64,000 nucleotides of DNA from Streptomyces anulatus (lineage in GTDB: Bacteria; Actinomycetota; Actinomycetes; Streptomycetales; Streptomycetaceae). The stretch is from the NCBI RefSeq assembly GCF_000721175.1, contig NZ_JOEZ01000038.1, positions 1-64,000 on the forward strand. Direction: 5' to 3'. Below the pieces are notes generated by a model. That model did not search any database and was not told the origin of the DNA. It worked only from the letters and a program-made list of their open reading frames with translations. Of the stretch, positions 47,649 to 56,170 are shown piece after piece (the first letter of the stretch is position 1; each line of letters begins with the position of its first letter). The translations under genes and the position numbers were made by a program.

Positions 47649-48500
47649 ATGACGACCACCTCTCCCTCGTCCAGCGCCCAGTCGGCCCGCGAGGCGCTCG
47701 CCGTGCGGCTGCAGCACCTGCGCAAGGACGCCGGCCTCACCGGGAAGGACCTCTCCGCCCGGTGCGGCTGGCACCCCGCCAAGACCACCCGCATCCAAAA
47801 GGGCGCGGCCCTGCCCTCGGACGCGGACATCCGCACCTGGTGCGCAGTGTGCGACGCCGACAACCAGGCCGACGACCTCATCGCCACCGCCCGCGCCGTC
47901 GACTCCATGTACATGGAGTGGCGCCGCCTGCACCGCAACGGCATGCGCCAGGTCCAACAGGACTGGTACACCCTCCACCAGCAGACCCGCCACTGCCGCG
48001 TCTACCTCTCCAACGTGCCGCCCGGATTCCTCCAGACCCCAGCATTCGCGACCGCCCTCATGAACCAGATCACCCGCTTCCAGGGCACCCCCGACGACGT
48101 CGCCGAAGCCGTCGCCGCCCGCGTCGCCCGCTCCCGATTCCTCTACGAAGGCGGCCACCGCTACGTCGTCCTCCTCGAGGAATCCGTCCTGCGCTTCCGC
48201 ACCGCCGACCCCGACGCCATGCGCGGCCAGCTCCGCCACCTCCTGACCGTGATGCCGCTCGCATCCCTCTCGCTGGGCATCATCCCGTTCACCGCGCAGC
48301 GCACCGTATGGCCGCTGGAAGCGTTCTACGTCCACGACGACACCAGCGCCGTGGTGGAGACACTGACGGCGGAGATCAAGGTGACGCAGCCGCGCGAGCT
48401 CGCCGACTACGCGAAGGCGTTCGCCGGCCTCGCAGAGATGGCCGTCTACGGCGACGACGCCCGCGCCCTCATCACAGCAGCGATCGACGCCCTGGAGTGA
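47649..48500 (+). CDS. XRE-family regulator with DUF5753 domain, 283 residues
   Basis: ATG 47649. N-terminal helix-turn-helix (LRKDAGLTGKDLSARCGWHP, TRIQKGAALPSDADI, residues about 20-60), then the DUF5753 region (VYLSNVPPGFLQTPAFATAL, VAARVARSRFLYEGGHRYVV, HLLTVMPLASLSLGIIPF). Such regulators are abundant in Streptomyces and act with small partners (DUF397 or DUF6879). Candidate operators GCAA(C/T)T lie before its upstream partner gene and after its stop. Confidence 0.88.
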   Translation: MTTTSPSSSAQSAREALAVRLQHLRKDAGLTGKDLSARCGWHPAKTTRIQKGAALPSDADIRTWCAVCDADNQADDLIATARAVDSMYMEWRRLHRNGMRQVQQDWYTLHQQTRHCRVYLSNVPPGFLQTPAFATALMNQITRFQGTPDDVAEAVAARVARSRFLYEGGHRYVVLLEESVLRFRTADPDAMRGQLRHLLTVMPLASLSLGIIPFTAQRTVWPLEAFYVHDDTSAVVETLTAEIKVTQPRELADYAKAFAGLAEMAVYGDDARALITAAIDALE

Positions 48501-48506
48501 ACTTCC

Positions 48507-48522
48507 GCAATTACCCGCAATC
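48507..48522. promoter_or_regulatory. Direct repeat GCAATT/GCAATC spaced 10 bp
   Basis: CCGCAATTACCCGCAATC just downstream of the XRE stop and upstream of the 48596 operon. Same layout as 46833-46848. Confidence 0.4.
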
Positions 48523-48595
48523 TCATTGAAGAGCGGACCGCCGTATCCGTAGCGTCGAACGACACCGACGCACCCCAGCAACGGAGGCGGTGCCC

Positions 48596-48784
48596 ATGAG
48601 CGCACCCACACCCGCCGGCCCCCAACCGGAAGCCCCCGGCCTCCAGCCGCCCGACTTCGGCCGGCCTTCCCCGGCGCTGCTGGAGCGAGCCGTCCGCGGC
48701 TACGCCCGCTTCCTCGCCGTCCAGGCCCCGGGCGCCGACACCGGCGACCACGACCAGGACGACAACGTGGCAGGCGCCCGATGA
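48596..48784 (+). CDS. Small protein, 62 residues
   Basis: ATG 48596 with GGAGGCG upstream. Pro-rich start, then PALLERAVRGYARFLAVQAP. It overlaps the next ATG by 4 bases. Function unknown. Confidence 0.6.
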   Translation: MSAPTPAGPQPEAPGLQPPDFGRPSPALLERAVRGYARFLAVQAPGADTGDHDQDDNVAGAR

Positions 48785-49179
48785 CCGACACCCGCGTAGT
48801 GCTCTACGACCCCCTCGGGCTGATCGAGGCCGAACTCCCGCTGGACCGGGAGCTCCACAAGGGTCTGGTCAAAGCCGTGCTGAGATGGACCGGCGACCCC
48901 GGCCTGCCGTCTGCGGACTTCCAGCAGATCACGCTGCTGCTCACCGGTGCCGCCCGCGCCGTCGCCGCCGACGTCCGCCGCGCCGCCACCCTGCTGCCCC
49001 AGGAGCACGCCGCCCGCGTCCTGGCCGACGTCGTCCTCGAGGAAGCCGACCGGCGCCTGTCCGTCCCAGCGGAGGGCACCGCGCGTTGTACCCAGCGCCA
49101 CGCCCGGCTCGTACGCGCCCTGTACGAGCGCCTGGACCGCCTCGTCAGCGCCACCCCCGAACCAGCCAAGACCCCCTGA
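48781..49179 (+). CDS. Hypothetical protein, 132 residues
   Basis: ATG 48781 (ATGA coupling). Helical, with heptad features (RDLHKGLVKA-like DRELHKGLVKAVLRWTGD, ARAVAADVRRAATLLPQEHA). Reminiscent of small regulators or partner proteins of XRE systems in Streptomyces, but not assigned. Confidence 0.65.
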   Translation: MTDTRVVLYDPLGLIEAELPLDRELHKGLVKAVLRWTGDPGLPSADFQQITLLLTGAARAVAADVRRAATLLPQEHAARVLADVVLEEADRRLSVPAEGTARCTQRHARLVRALYERLDRLVSATPEPAKTP

Positions 49180-49293
49180 GACCGCCGCGCACCCGGGCGC
49201 CGCCCCAACGACCCCGGGTGCGCGGCGCACGGCACCACACCCGTTCCGACCCGGACGGGACGAGCACCACTCGACACCGAGAGGGGCACCACC

Positions 49294-49689
49294 ATGAGCA
49301 CCGCAACGACCGAGCTACGCCGGTTCCTGACCATCACCGGCCAACGCTTCAAGAACGGCCAGAGCGCACCCGAGATGTTCTCCCCGGCCGTGGACAAGGA
49401 GTGGCACGAGCAACTCGGCACCCCCGCCTACGCGGCCCTGTGCCAGGAGACCGCCGGGCAGCCCATCCGTCACGTCGCGAACAACGGCCACGGCCCGATC
49501 GCCTGGGTCACCGCCTACGAAGAGGCGCACGGACCGCTGCCCGAGATCTGGTTCACCGACGCCCACGGCAACGTCGACCAGGCCGCCATCGCCCGCTACC
49601 AGAAGACCGGCACCGTGGTCGCCGAATGGGACTGCGGCCCCGCCGGCGGCGACATCGTGCCCGACCAGCCGGAGACCGCCCGCCGGTGA
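49294..49689 (+). CDS. Hypothetical protein, 131 residues
   Basis: ATG 49294 with GAGAGGGGCACC upstream. TITGQRFKNGQSAPEMFSPA and HGPIAWVTAYEEAHGPLPEI. No domain recognised. The stop overlaps the next GTG. Confidence 0.65.
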   Translation: MSTATTELRRFLTITGQRFKNGQSAPEMFSPAVDKEWHEQLGTPAYAALCQETAGQPIRHVANNGHGPIAWVTAYEEAHGPLPEIWFTDAHGNVDQAAIARYQKTGTVVAEWDCGPAGGDIVPDQPETARR

Positions 49690-50195
49690 CCACCAGCAGC
49701 AGCGCAGCGCCCCGGCCCACCGCCGGGGCGCTGCGCCTCGTTGAGGCCAGCACCACCCGACCGAGCTCCGTGGACATCAGCGACTACGCACGCCGGATGA
49801 CCGCCCACTGCCCCTACCTGGCCCCCTCCCTCCAGCAGGGCCTGACGACCTGGACTGTCTACCGCGCCGACGGCGACGCCGAAGCCGTCCAGGCGGAGCT
49901 CTTCCACGCGGGCGCCCAAGCCGCGGAGTGGCTACGGCCCTTGCTGAAACGGCCCCACGGCCTCCTGCGGTGCGAGAACATTGTCCTGGTGGGCGAAGTG
50001 CCCGGCACTGGGCACCGTGACCTGCTGGGCTGGCCGCACTGGGTGCTGAAGAACCTCTACGGGCCCCTCGGGGTGATGTTCGGCAAGTTCTACGCGGGAG
50101 AAGAGGAAGTCACCGGGCCCGGCCACCGAATCCCGGCCGCCCCTGCCTCGTTCCTCCCCGTGAGGGCCGCCGTCGCCGCGACCCACGCTTCCTGA
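49686..50195 (+). CDS. DUF6875-like protein, 169 residues
   Basis: GTG 49686 (GTGA coupling). The segment GLLRCENIVLVGEVPGTGHR, LLGWPHWVLKNLYGPLGVMF, GKFYAGEEEVTG resembles the DUF6875 domain found in actinobacterial secondary-metabolism or accessory genes. Function not established. Same operon as the preceding gene and probably the kinase-like gene. Confidence 0.65.
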   Translation: MTTSSSAAPRPTAGALRLVEASTTRPSSVDISDYARRMTAHCPYLAPSLQQGLTTWTVYRADGDAEAVQAELFHAGAQAAEWLRPLLKRPHGLLRCENIVLVGEVPGTGHRDLLGWPHWVLKNLYGPLGVMFGKFYAGEEEVTGPGHRIPAAPASFLPVRAAVAATHAS

Positions 50196-50292
50196 GCGCG
50201 ACCCCCGACCTGGCCGCAGTCCTCGCCGCGGCCGACGACGACGGCCGCGACGTGTTCGCGCACCTCCCCACCCAGTGGAAGGACATCCGCAC

Positions 50293-51177
50293 ATGGGCCA
50301 GGAACCTCCTCCCCCCGGCGAAGCCGTCGCCCTCCTCACCGCCCACACCGGCGAACCCACCACGATCCGGCTCCTGAGCGACCGGCGCGGCTCCCGGGCC
50401 TGGAAGGTGCAGGGCCCCAAGGGAGCGGTCGCGGTGAAGGCCAACACCCCCGACGCCGACAACGCCCACGAGAAGGCCGCAGAGATGGCCCAGGAGGACG
50501 ACCACCTCCTTCGCCTCACGGCCGCCGACGCCCTCAGCCCCGACTACCGGGTGAGCGCCGGGACGTGGGAGGGCGGCCGGTGGCTGGCCGTCAACTGGAT
50601 CGACGGCGCACCCCTGTGGCGGGCATTCGCCCTCGCTCGCGGGCCCGAAGGAGACCGCGCCGCGGTCCGATCCTGGCTCACGGGCATCGCCCGCAGCTGG
50701 ACACAGCACCTCGCCCGGATGCACGCCGCAGGCTGGGCCCATGCCGACGTCCAGCCCACCAACACCCTCGTCACGAACGACGGCCACGCGGCGGTCATCG
50801 ACTACGCCCTCGCCTGCGGCCCCGGCGACGGCCGCCCCGTTCCGTACCGGGGAGCCCTCACCCACACCACCGCCCCCGAGATCGCCACCGCGATCCTCGA
50901 CACCCCCGCCGACACCCACATCCAGGCACAGCCGGCCGCCGACATCTGGAGCCTGAGCGCCTCCCTCTTCTGGTGCTGGACCGGCCACCGCCCCGTCCCC
51001 TACGACAACGACCTCGACCGCCTGGAGAAGCTGGCCGCCATCGCCCAGGGCACCACCACCGCGTTGCGCGATGTCCGGCCGTGGCCGTTCCCCGCGTTCG
51101 AGAAGGCCATCACCGCGTGCCTGGCCCCCGATCCCGCCGACCGGCCCACCGCGAAGGAGCTGACCGCCGCATGGTGA
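50293..51177 (+). CDS. Protein-kinase-like protein, 294 residues
   Basis: ATG 50293 with GGAAGGA 9 bases upstream. Single kinase domain: GAVAVKAN (nucleotide-site Lys), a catalytic loop WAHADVQPTNTL (His150, Asp152; Gln replaces the usual Lys), VIDYALA in place of DFG, TTAPEIAT like the APE segment. The lobes and order are right for a Hanks-type kinase, but the changed DFG and HRDxKxxN residues mean activity could be low or the enzyme atypical. No transmembrane or PASTA part, so cytosolic. The next gene overlaps by 7 bases. Confidence 0.8.
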   Translation: MGQEPPPPGEAVALLTAHTGEPTTIRLLSDRRGSRAWKVQGPKGAVAVKANTPDADNAHEKAAEMAQEDDHLLRLTAADALSPDYRVSAGTWEGGRWLAVNWIDGAPLWRAFALARGPEGDRAAVRSWLTGIARSWTQHLARMHAAGWAHADVQPTNTLVTNDGHAAVIDYALACGPGDGRPVPYRGALTHTTAPEIATAILDTPADTHIQAQPAADIWSLSASLFWCWTGHRPVPYDNDLDRLEKLAAIAQGTTTALRDVRPWPFPAFEKAITACLAPDPADRPTAKELTAAW

Positions 51178-51665
51178 CCCTGCGCGCCCTCCGCCCCGAC
51201 GACGCTGCTGCCCTCACCCGCATCTACAGCGGCGCCTCCATCCGGCACACCACCGGCAAGCCCCTCACCCTCGAACAGGCCCACGAGAAGATCCGCGCAG
51301 CCCTCGCCCGAGCCGCCGAAACCCCGCGCGCACAGTGGAGCTGGGGCATCCTCACCGCAGACGAGATGATCGGCCTGATCTCCCTGCGCCGACGTACCCC
51401 GTCCATGGGCACCCTCAGCTACATCCTCCGCGAAGACACCTGGGGCCACGGCTACGCCACCCACGCCGCCCACCACGTTGTTTCCGTCGCCTTCACCGCT
51501 GCCGACCTCAACCGGCTGGATGCCATGCACCATCCCGACAACCCCGCCTCCGGCCGGGTCCTGGCCAAAGCTGGGTTCACCCGCATCGGCACATCCGACC
51601 GGCACACCGACGACGGGACCACCGTGCCGTACGAGCTGTATGCGTTGGAGCGCGACAGCACCTGA
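51171..51665 (+). CDS. GNAT acetyltransferase, 164 residues
   Basis: ATG 51171 lies inside the end of the kinase gene (AAGGAG upstream); GTG 51174 is the alternative. VTLRALRPDDAAALTRIYSG, then YILREDTWGHGYATHAAHHV (acetyl-CoA motif A, GHGYAT) and NRLDAMHHPDNPASGRVLAK-AGF are the RimJ/RimL-type pattern. Acetylates an amino group of a protein or small molecule. Confidence 0.88.
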   Translation: MVTLRALRPDDAAALTRIYSGASIRHTTGKPLTLEQAHEKIRAALARAAETPRAQWSWGILTADEMIGLISLRRRTPSMGTLSYILREDTWGHGYATHAAHHVVSVAFTAADLNRLDAMHHPDNPASGRVLAKAGFTRIGTSDRHTDDGTTVPYELYALERDST

Positions 51666-51776
51666 GACAGCCACGGCCAACGCATCAGAATCTGAAAACC
51701 GGCCGAATACGGCTGGACAGGCTTGCTGACGACGGGGCCTCGCGAGACTGACAGATCACCTACCTGTGGAGGACTC

Positions 51777-52208
51777 ATGATTCCGGCGACCGTGCCCACC
51801 GAAGCCATCTTCGACCGCGGCCACCTGCCCGATAAGTCTCTCCCCGTACACGCCTGGAACGATGACGGCGAGCCATTGGTGCTGTGGCGCAATGAGCTGC
51901 GACGCGCACAGAACATTGAGGGTTTCAAGGAAGTTCGTGAGCGCCGCCAGATCGTGGGCGTTGTCCCGGGTGGGGGCTGGATGACGAAGTGGCAAGACCC
52001 GAGCGAGGGGACCTCGTTCGCTGATCCCGTGGTGGCGTGGGCGGTGTACTCCGACGGAGATGCCAGAGCGATCGACACCGACGCCGACGGCGAAGCTGCG
52101 CTGCTGTCTTCCATCTCCAAGCACCGGCGGACCTACCACCCGGGCCAGATCCCAGAAACGCCGCTGCCCGGCGAGGAAGTGCCAGGTGTAGCGGCAGGAG
52201 ACAGGTGA
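51777..52208 (+). CDS. Hypothetical protein, 143 residues
   Basis: ATG 51777 with GTGGAGGA upstream. ARNELRRAQ-like WRNELRRAQNIEGFKEVRER, then VVPGGGWMTKWQDPSEGTSF. No domain recognised. It ends head-on with the large regulator gene. Confidence 0.65.
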   Translation: MIPATVPTEAIFDRGHLPDKSLPVHAWNDDGEPLVLWRNELRRAQNIEGFKEVRERRQIVGVVPGGGWMTKWQDPSEGTSFADPVVAWAVYSDGDARAIDTDADGEAALLSSISKHRRTYHPGQIPETPLPGEEVPGVAAGDR

Positions 52209-52353
52209 ACATGACCTCTGGTTAAGCCTGCCGCAAGGGTGGGCCCAACCGGAGAAGGCGACGTCAAGCCGCTCAGCAGAGCCCGAGCGCGCCGGCACGG
52301 CGAGCTTGCCGGAGGGCAGCGGCTCGGCGGCTCTTGCTGCTGGACGCTCCGTT

Positions 52354-53778
52354 TCAGAGTGCGTGTCCGTGGTGGTCGATCGCGGTGGGGAGGGTGCGGA
52401 GTCGTTCGGTGAGTTCGGCTCCGGGCCCGGAGGGCAGCGCGGTGGCGAGGTCGTGGAGGCGGGTGCGGGCGGTGGAGCGGAGCCGGGCGGCGGGGACGTG
52501 GTCCAGGACGTGCAGGGCACGTTGGACAGCGTCCTGCGGGGAGTCGGCCGCTTCGGTCTGGGCGAGGACGAGGGTGGCGGCCGTCCAGCCACCCGTGCCG
52601 TCCGGGCACGATGCTGCGGATACTTCGGCGCGAGCTCGGGCCTGCTGGTGACGTCCCAGAGCGAGGTGGGCTTCGGCCTGGTGGAGGGCGAGTTCGGGTT
52701 CGTCGAACCCGAACCTGCCCGGCGCGGTCCCTGACGGGTCGGCCTCCAGCTCCGACAAAGCTGTACGTAGAGTCTGGTCAGCGTCATCGGTGCGTTGCAG
52801 GCGGGCAAGCGCCGGCAGCAGCGCCCAGGCATGCAGCTGCGCCCGGACCAGGCCGGCCGGGGCGAGGCGGGCGCCGCGTTCCGCGTGGGCGAGAGCGGTG
52901 TCGTAGCGGCCGGTGGTGCGGGCGACCATGCTGTGCGCGCCCCACGCCCACGCGGCCAGACGGACATCGCCGGTCCGTTCACCCCAGGCCGCGGCCGCGG
53001 ACAGATGGGTACGGGCTCCGGTCAGATCGTCCAGGTGGAAGGCCAGGTTTCCCAGGAGTGCCGAGAGCCAGCCGACCTGCCGCTGGACATCGACCCCGTA
53101 CGAGGTGCCGGAGCCGGTCTGGAGGACCGGGGTGAGGAGCTGGCGGACCTGGCGTACTTCGTCGAACAGGATCTGCGGCGGGTGCTTGGAGTAGTTCAGC
53201 GCGTAGTGCTCGACGGCCGCTTCGACCAGCTCAGCCATGCCGACGCTGCCCTGTGGGTCGGCGAGCAGGGTGAGATGGAGTGATTCTCGGACAGCGGGCA
53301 GACCGGCTGCGGTAGTCATCGGCTCCATCCCTTCCCACGAACCCTTCGGGTACGCGGTCATCTCGGGCCGACCGTACCGGATCACCGCCCGGCCGAAGAG
53401 GGCATCCGTGTGCGGCGCGAGTCCGCGGACCAGACCGAGTTGCTCGGGGCTGGCGCCATAGGCCCGGCACAGCATCACCGTGTACTCCGGGCCCGGCCGC
53501 TCCGCCCCGTCGTGTTCCCACCGGCACAGCATCGGCTCGGAGAGCCCCGGCGGGAGGAGCCCGTCCGCGCGGTAGAGCCCGGCGACCTGGGCGACGGTCT
53601 GGGAACGGGACCATCCCAGGGCGAACCGCCATGCCTCCAGCGCGTTCACCTCGCCCAGCGCGTCCTGGATGGTGGCGGCGATGTGGGCGGTGTCGTGCTG
53701 CCGGCGCTGTCCGCGCATACGGATCTGGGCGGCTTCACGCTGAATCTGGGAGCGTCTCGAGCGGGTCACTGTGGCCAT
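52354..53778 (-). CDS. XRE-like regulator with a long TPR-like C terminus, 474 residues
   Basis: ATG at 53778 after GGGGG. Residues 25-110 contain the helix-turn-helix region (ALEAWRFALGWSRSQTVAQV, PMLCRWEHDGAERPGPEYTV, LCRAYGASPEQLGLVRG). The remaining 350 residues are helical repeats (YDTALAHAERGARLAPAGLV, LHQAEAHLALGRHQQARARA) like the TPR regulators common in Streptomyces. A 19-bp inverted repeat ATTGCGG/CCGCAAT lies 76 bases upstream of its start. Confidence 0.82.
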   Translation of the reverse strand: MATVTRSRRSQIQREAAQIRMRGQRRQHDTAHIAATIQDALGEVNALEAWRFALGWSRSQTVAQVAGLYRADGLLPPGLSEPMLCRWEHDGAERPGPEYTVMLCRAYGASPEQLGLVRGLAPHTDALFGRAVIRYGRPEMTAYPKGSWEGMEPMTTAAGLPAVRESLHLTLLADPQGSVGMAELVEAAVEHYALNYSKHPPQILFDEVRQVRQLLTPVLQTGSGTSYGVDVQRQVGWLSALLGNLAFHLDDLTGARTHLSAAAAWGERTGDVRLAAWAWGAHSMVARTTGRYDTALAHAERGARLAPAGLVRAQLHAWALLPALARLQRTDDADQTLRTALSELEADPSGTAPGRFGFDEPELALHQAEAHLALGRHQQARARAEVSAASCPDGTGGWTAATLVLAQTEAADSPQDAVQRALHVLDHVPAARLRSTARTRLHDLATALPSGPGAELTERLRTLPTAIDHHGHAL

Positions 53779-53853
53779 GGGCGTACCCCCGTACGAATGG
53801 CGAGTCAGCCTGTCCACGCTACCGACCCGCAGCCCCGCACGGGAGGGCGCCGT

Positions 53854-53872
53854 ATTGCGGACGACCCGCAAT
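53854..53872. promoter_or_regulatory. Inverted repeat ATTGCGG-N5-CCGCAAT
   Basis: A perfect 7-bp inverted repeat between divergent genes (regulator at 53778 and decarboxylase at 54003). Shares the CCGCAAT core with 48505-48512. Probable operator. Confidence 0.5.
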
Positions 53873-54002
53873 GACGGGCCGCGAGCGCCTCAATGACGGC
53901 CCACCAGGCCCGGCGTGAAGCTGGAGCACAGGCCGCCCGCTGCCTTACCCGGGCGAGGGGCTGGCCACCTGGTTCCTCTCTGACCTGCTGCTGGAGGAAG
54001 AG

Positions 54003-55502
54003 ATGCCGTCGACCCCGCCCTCGAGTCCGCTCACCGCACTCACCCCGTTGCTCCAGGAGGTGATCGCCCAGTCCCTGGCCTTCAAGGACAGCGAAGACGT
54101 CTTCGCCCGCAGGGCGACCCCGCACGCGCTGCGTGATCTGCTGCTGGAAGACCTGCCCGAGCAGCCGGCCACCGCGCAGGCCGTCTGGGAGGACATCTCC
54201 AAGCGGCTGCTGCCGTACTGCGTGAACATGAACAGCCCCCGCTTCATGGGCTTCGGCGATACCGGCGCCGACCCTGCTTCCCTCGTCGCCGGCATCTTCG
54301 CGCTTCTGGCCCAGCAGAACCTGATCAACCAGTCGTTCTGCTCCCCGTCCGGCACCATGGCGGAGATCGCCGTGATCCGATGGCTGCGCGAGCTGATCCG
54401 CTACCCCACAGTGCCGGCCTGCGAAGTGACGTCGGTGTGGGAGGCCGGAGGGATCACGACCTACGGCGGCACCGGCAGCAACACCACCGCGATGATGCTC
54501 GCCCGCGAGCACACGGTTCCCGGCACCTTGACCGACGGCGTGCGTGACCCGGAGCGCTTCGGGCTCGTGGTGCCCCGCGGGGTCGGCCACTACAGCGTCA
54601 AGAGCGCCGCCGCCTGGACCGGCTGCGGCACCCACCTCATCGAGGTCGACACCGACCACTTCCGCTACGACCTGACCGCCCTCGCCCAGGCCGTCAAAGA
54701 GAACGCCGGCCGCCTGATGGCCGTCGTCGCCTACGCCGGGGACTCACGCACCCAGACGATCGACCACCTGCGAGCCGTCCACGACACCGTCCGAACAGCA
54801 GACCCATCGGTGTGGCTGCACGCAGATGCCTGCTGGGGCCTGATGGCCGCACTCACCCCACGCCGCCACCACCTCCTTGACGGCATCGAAGCGTTCGACT
54901 CCATCACCGTTGACCCCCACAAAGTCCTCAACGTCCCCTACGCCACATCCGCACTCCTCGTCCGCGACCCGGCCGCCCTGCGCATGGTCTCCTCCTACTC
55001 CGACCTGATCATGCAAGAGGACTACGCCTTCGGACAGGTCACCCCGCAGCTCGGCACGAAGGAATGGACCAGCCTGCGCGCCTGGGCCGCACTGCGCTCC
55101 CAGGGCCGGCAGGGACTGGCCCGGATGATGGATGAGCGCCTGGACCGCACGGAGGCGTTCGCGACGCTCGTGGACGCTCACCCGCGGCTGATGAGGCTGC
55201 ACGAGCCGGATCTGTGCGCGGTGGCGTTCTGCTACCTGCCGCCCGGCACCCACCCCGGCACCGCAACCGAGGCGCAGGTGGAGCGCCTCAATGCGGTGAA
55301 CCGGGCCATCCACCGCCGCCTGATGGACGAAGGGCGCTGGCACCTGCACCAGTTCACTCTCCCCGACGACCAGGGCCACATCCGGCGCGGAGCCGTCCTT
55401 GCCCCGCTGCGGTTCATGTCCATCAACCCGCGCATCACCGCCACCCACATGCGTGACGTCCTGGACTACGTCACCCGCCTTGGTCAGGAGGCATCCCGGT
55501 GA
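54003..55502 (+). CDS. Group II PLP-dependent decarboxylase, 499 residues
   Basis: ATG 54003 with GGAGGAAG upstream. MNSPRFMGFGDTGADPASLV and NQSFCSPSGTMAEIAVIRWL at the N-terminal half, VWLHADACWGLMAAL (Asp for PLP) and SITVDPHKVLNVPYATSALL with PLP Lys307. This is the aromatic-amino-acid/diaminobutyrate decarboxylase family; the substrate cannot be chosen from sequence alone. It overlaps the next gene, a nucleotidyltransferase, by 4 bases. Confidence 0.88.
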   Translation: MPSTPPSSPLTALTPLLQEVIAQSLAFKDSEDVFARRATPHALRDLLLEDLPEQPATAQAVWEDISKRLLPYCVNMNSPRFMGFGDTGADPASLVAGIFALLAQQNLINQSFCSPSGTMAEIAVIRWLRELIRYPTVPACEVTSVWEAGGITTYGGTGSNTTAMMLAREHTVPGTLTDGVRDPERFGLVVPRGVGHYSVKSAAAWTGCGTHLIEVDTDHFRYDLTALAQAVKENAGRLMAVVAYAGDSRTQTIDHLRAVHDTVRTADPSVWLHADACWGLMAALTPRRHHLLDGIEAFDSITVDPHKVLNVPYATSALLVRDPAALRMVSSYSDLIMQEDYAFGQVTPQLGTKEWTSLRAWAALRSQGRQGLARMMDERLDRTEAFATLVDAHPRLMRLHEPDLCAVAFCYLPPGTHPGTATEAQVERLNAVNRAIHRRLMDEGRWHLHQFTLPDDQGHIRRGAVLAPLRFMSINPRITATHMRDVLDYVTRLGQEASR

Positions 55503-56170
55503 TCCCCGCCCCGGCACTCACGATCCTGCTGGAGGCCGCCGGCCTGCTGTCCGACGCCGGCGGCTACGTACTCGCCTACGGATCCCACGCGACCGGCACC
55601 CACCAGCCGACCTCCGACCTCGACCTCCTCTACACCGGCGACCACCCGCTGGACGACGCCGCCCTGAGCGCGCTCACTGCTGCGGTCGTGGCGCTGCACC
55701 ACCGGCACGGCCTGGACCTGGACGAGGAAGTCCCCTACCCAGTGAAGCTGTACGCCACCGGCGACCAGGTCGACCAGGCCGCCGCCCTCGCCGGATTCAG
55801 ACCCAGTTGGGGCACTCCGCCTCCGACGGTCCGCGAGACCTGGTTCCTGAGCACCGACGCCTTCCGACTGCGTCTGGTCTTCAACGTGCTCACCAGCCCC
55901 CACGTCTTCCTCGGCGGGAACATCACCGCCTATCACCAGCAGGTCCGGTGTGCCGAACGCTCCGCGGCCGCCCTCGCCCAGTCCCTGACCGCTCACGACG
56001 GCCCGCCGACCCTTCAGGAGGCGTGGGCGGCGCTGTGGCAGGCACCCGACGGCCGCACGGGGAAGGACTACCTCGGGTACCTCGTGGCCCCGCACCTGCT
56101 GTCCGTCCTCACCCGCGGCCTGACCGACCACCAAGTCCCCGACGCTCCGAGGCGTCAGCTGAGCCGGTAG
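55499..56170 (+). CDS. Nucleotidyltransferase-fold protein, 223 residues
   Basis: GTG 55499 (GTGA coupling). AYGSHATGTHQPTSDLDLL gives the NTP-transferase signature GS...D.D (Gly28-Ser29, Asp40, Asp42). The C-terminal half is helical, as in aminoglycoside nucleotidyltransferases and MNT antitoxin-type proteins. Possible AMP transfer to a small molecule or protein. Convergent with the kinase gene at 56155 with overlapping ends. Confidence 0.82.
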   Translation: MIPAPALTILLEAAGLLSDAGGYVLAYGSHATGTHQPTSDLDLLYTGDHPLDDAALSALTAAVVALHHRHGLDLDEEVPYPVKLYATGDQVDQAAALAGFRPSWGTPPPTVRETWFLSTDAFRLRLVFNVLTSPHVFLGGNITAYHQQVRCAERSAAALAQSLTAHDGPPTLQEAWAALWQAPDGRTGKDYLGYLVAPHLLSVLTRGLTDHQVPDAPRRQLSR

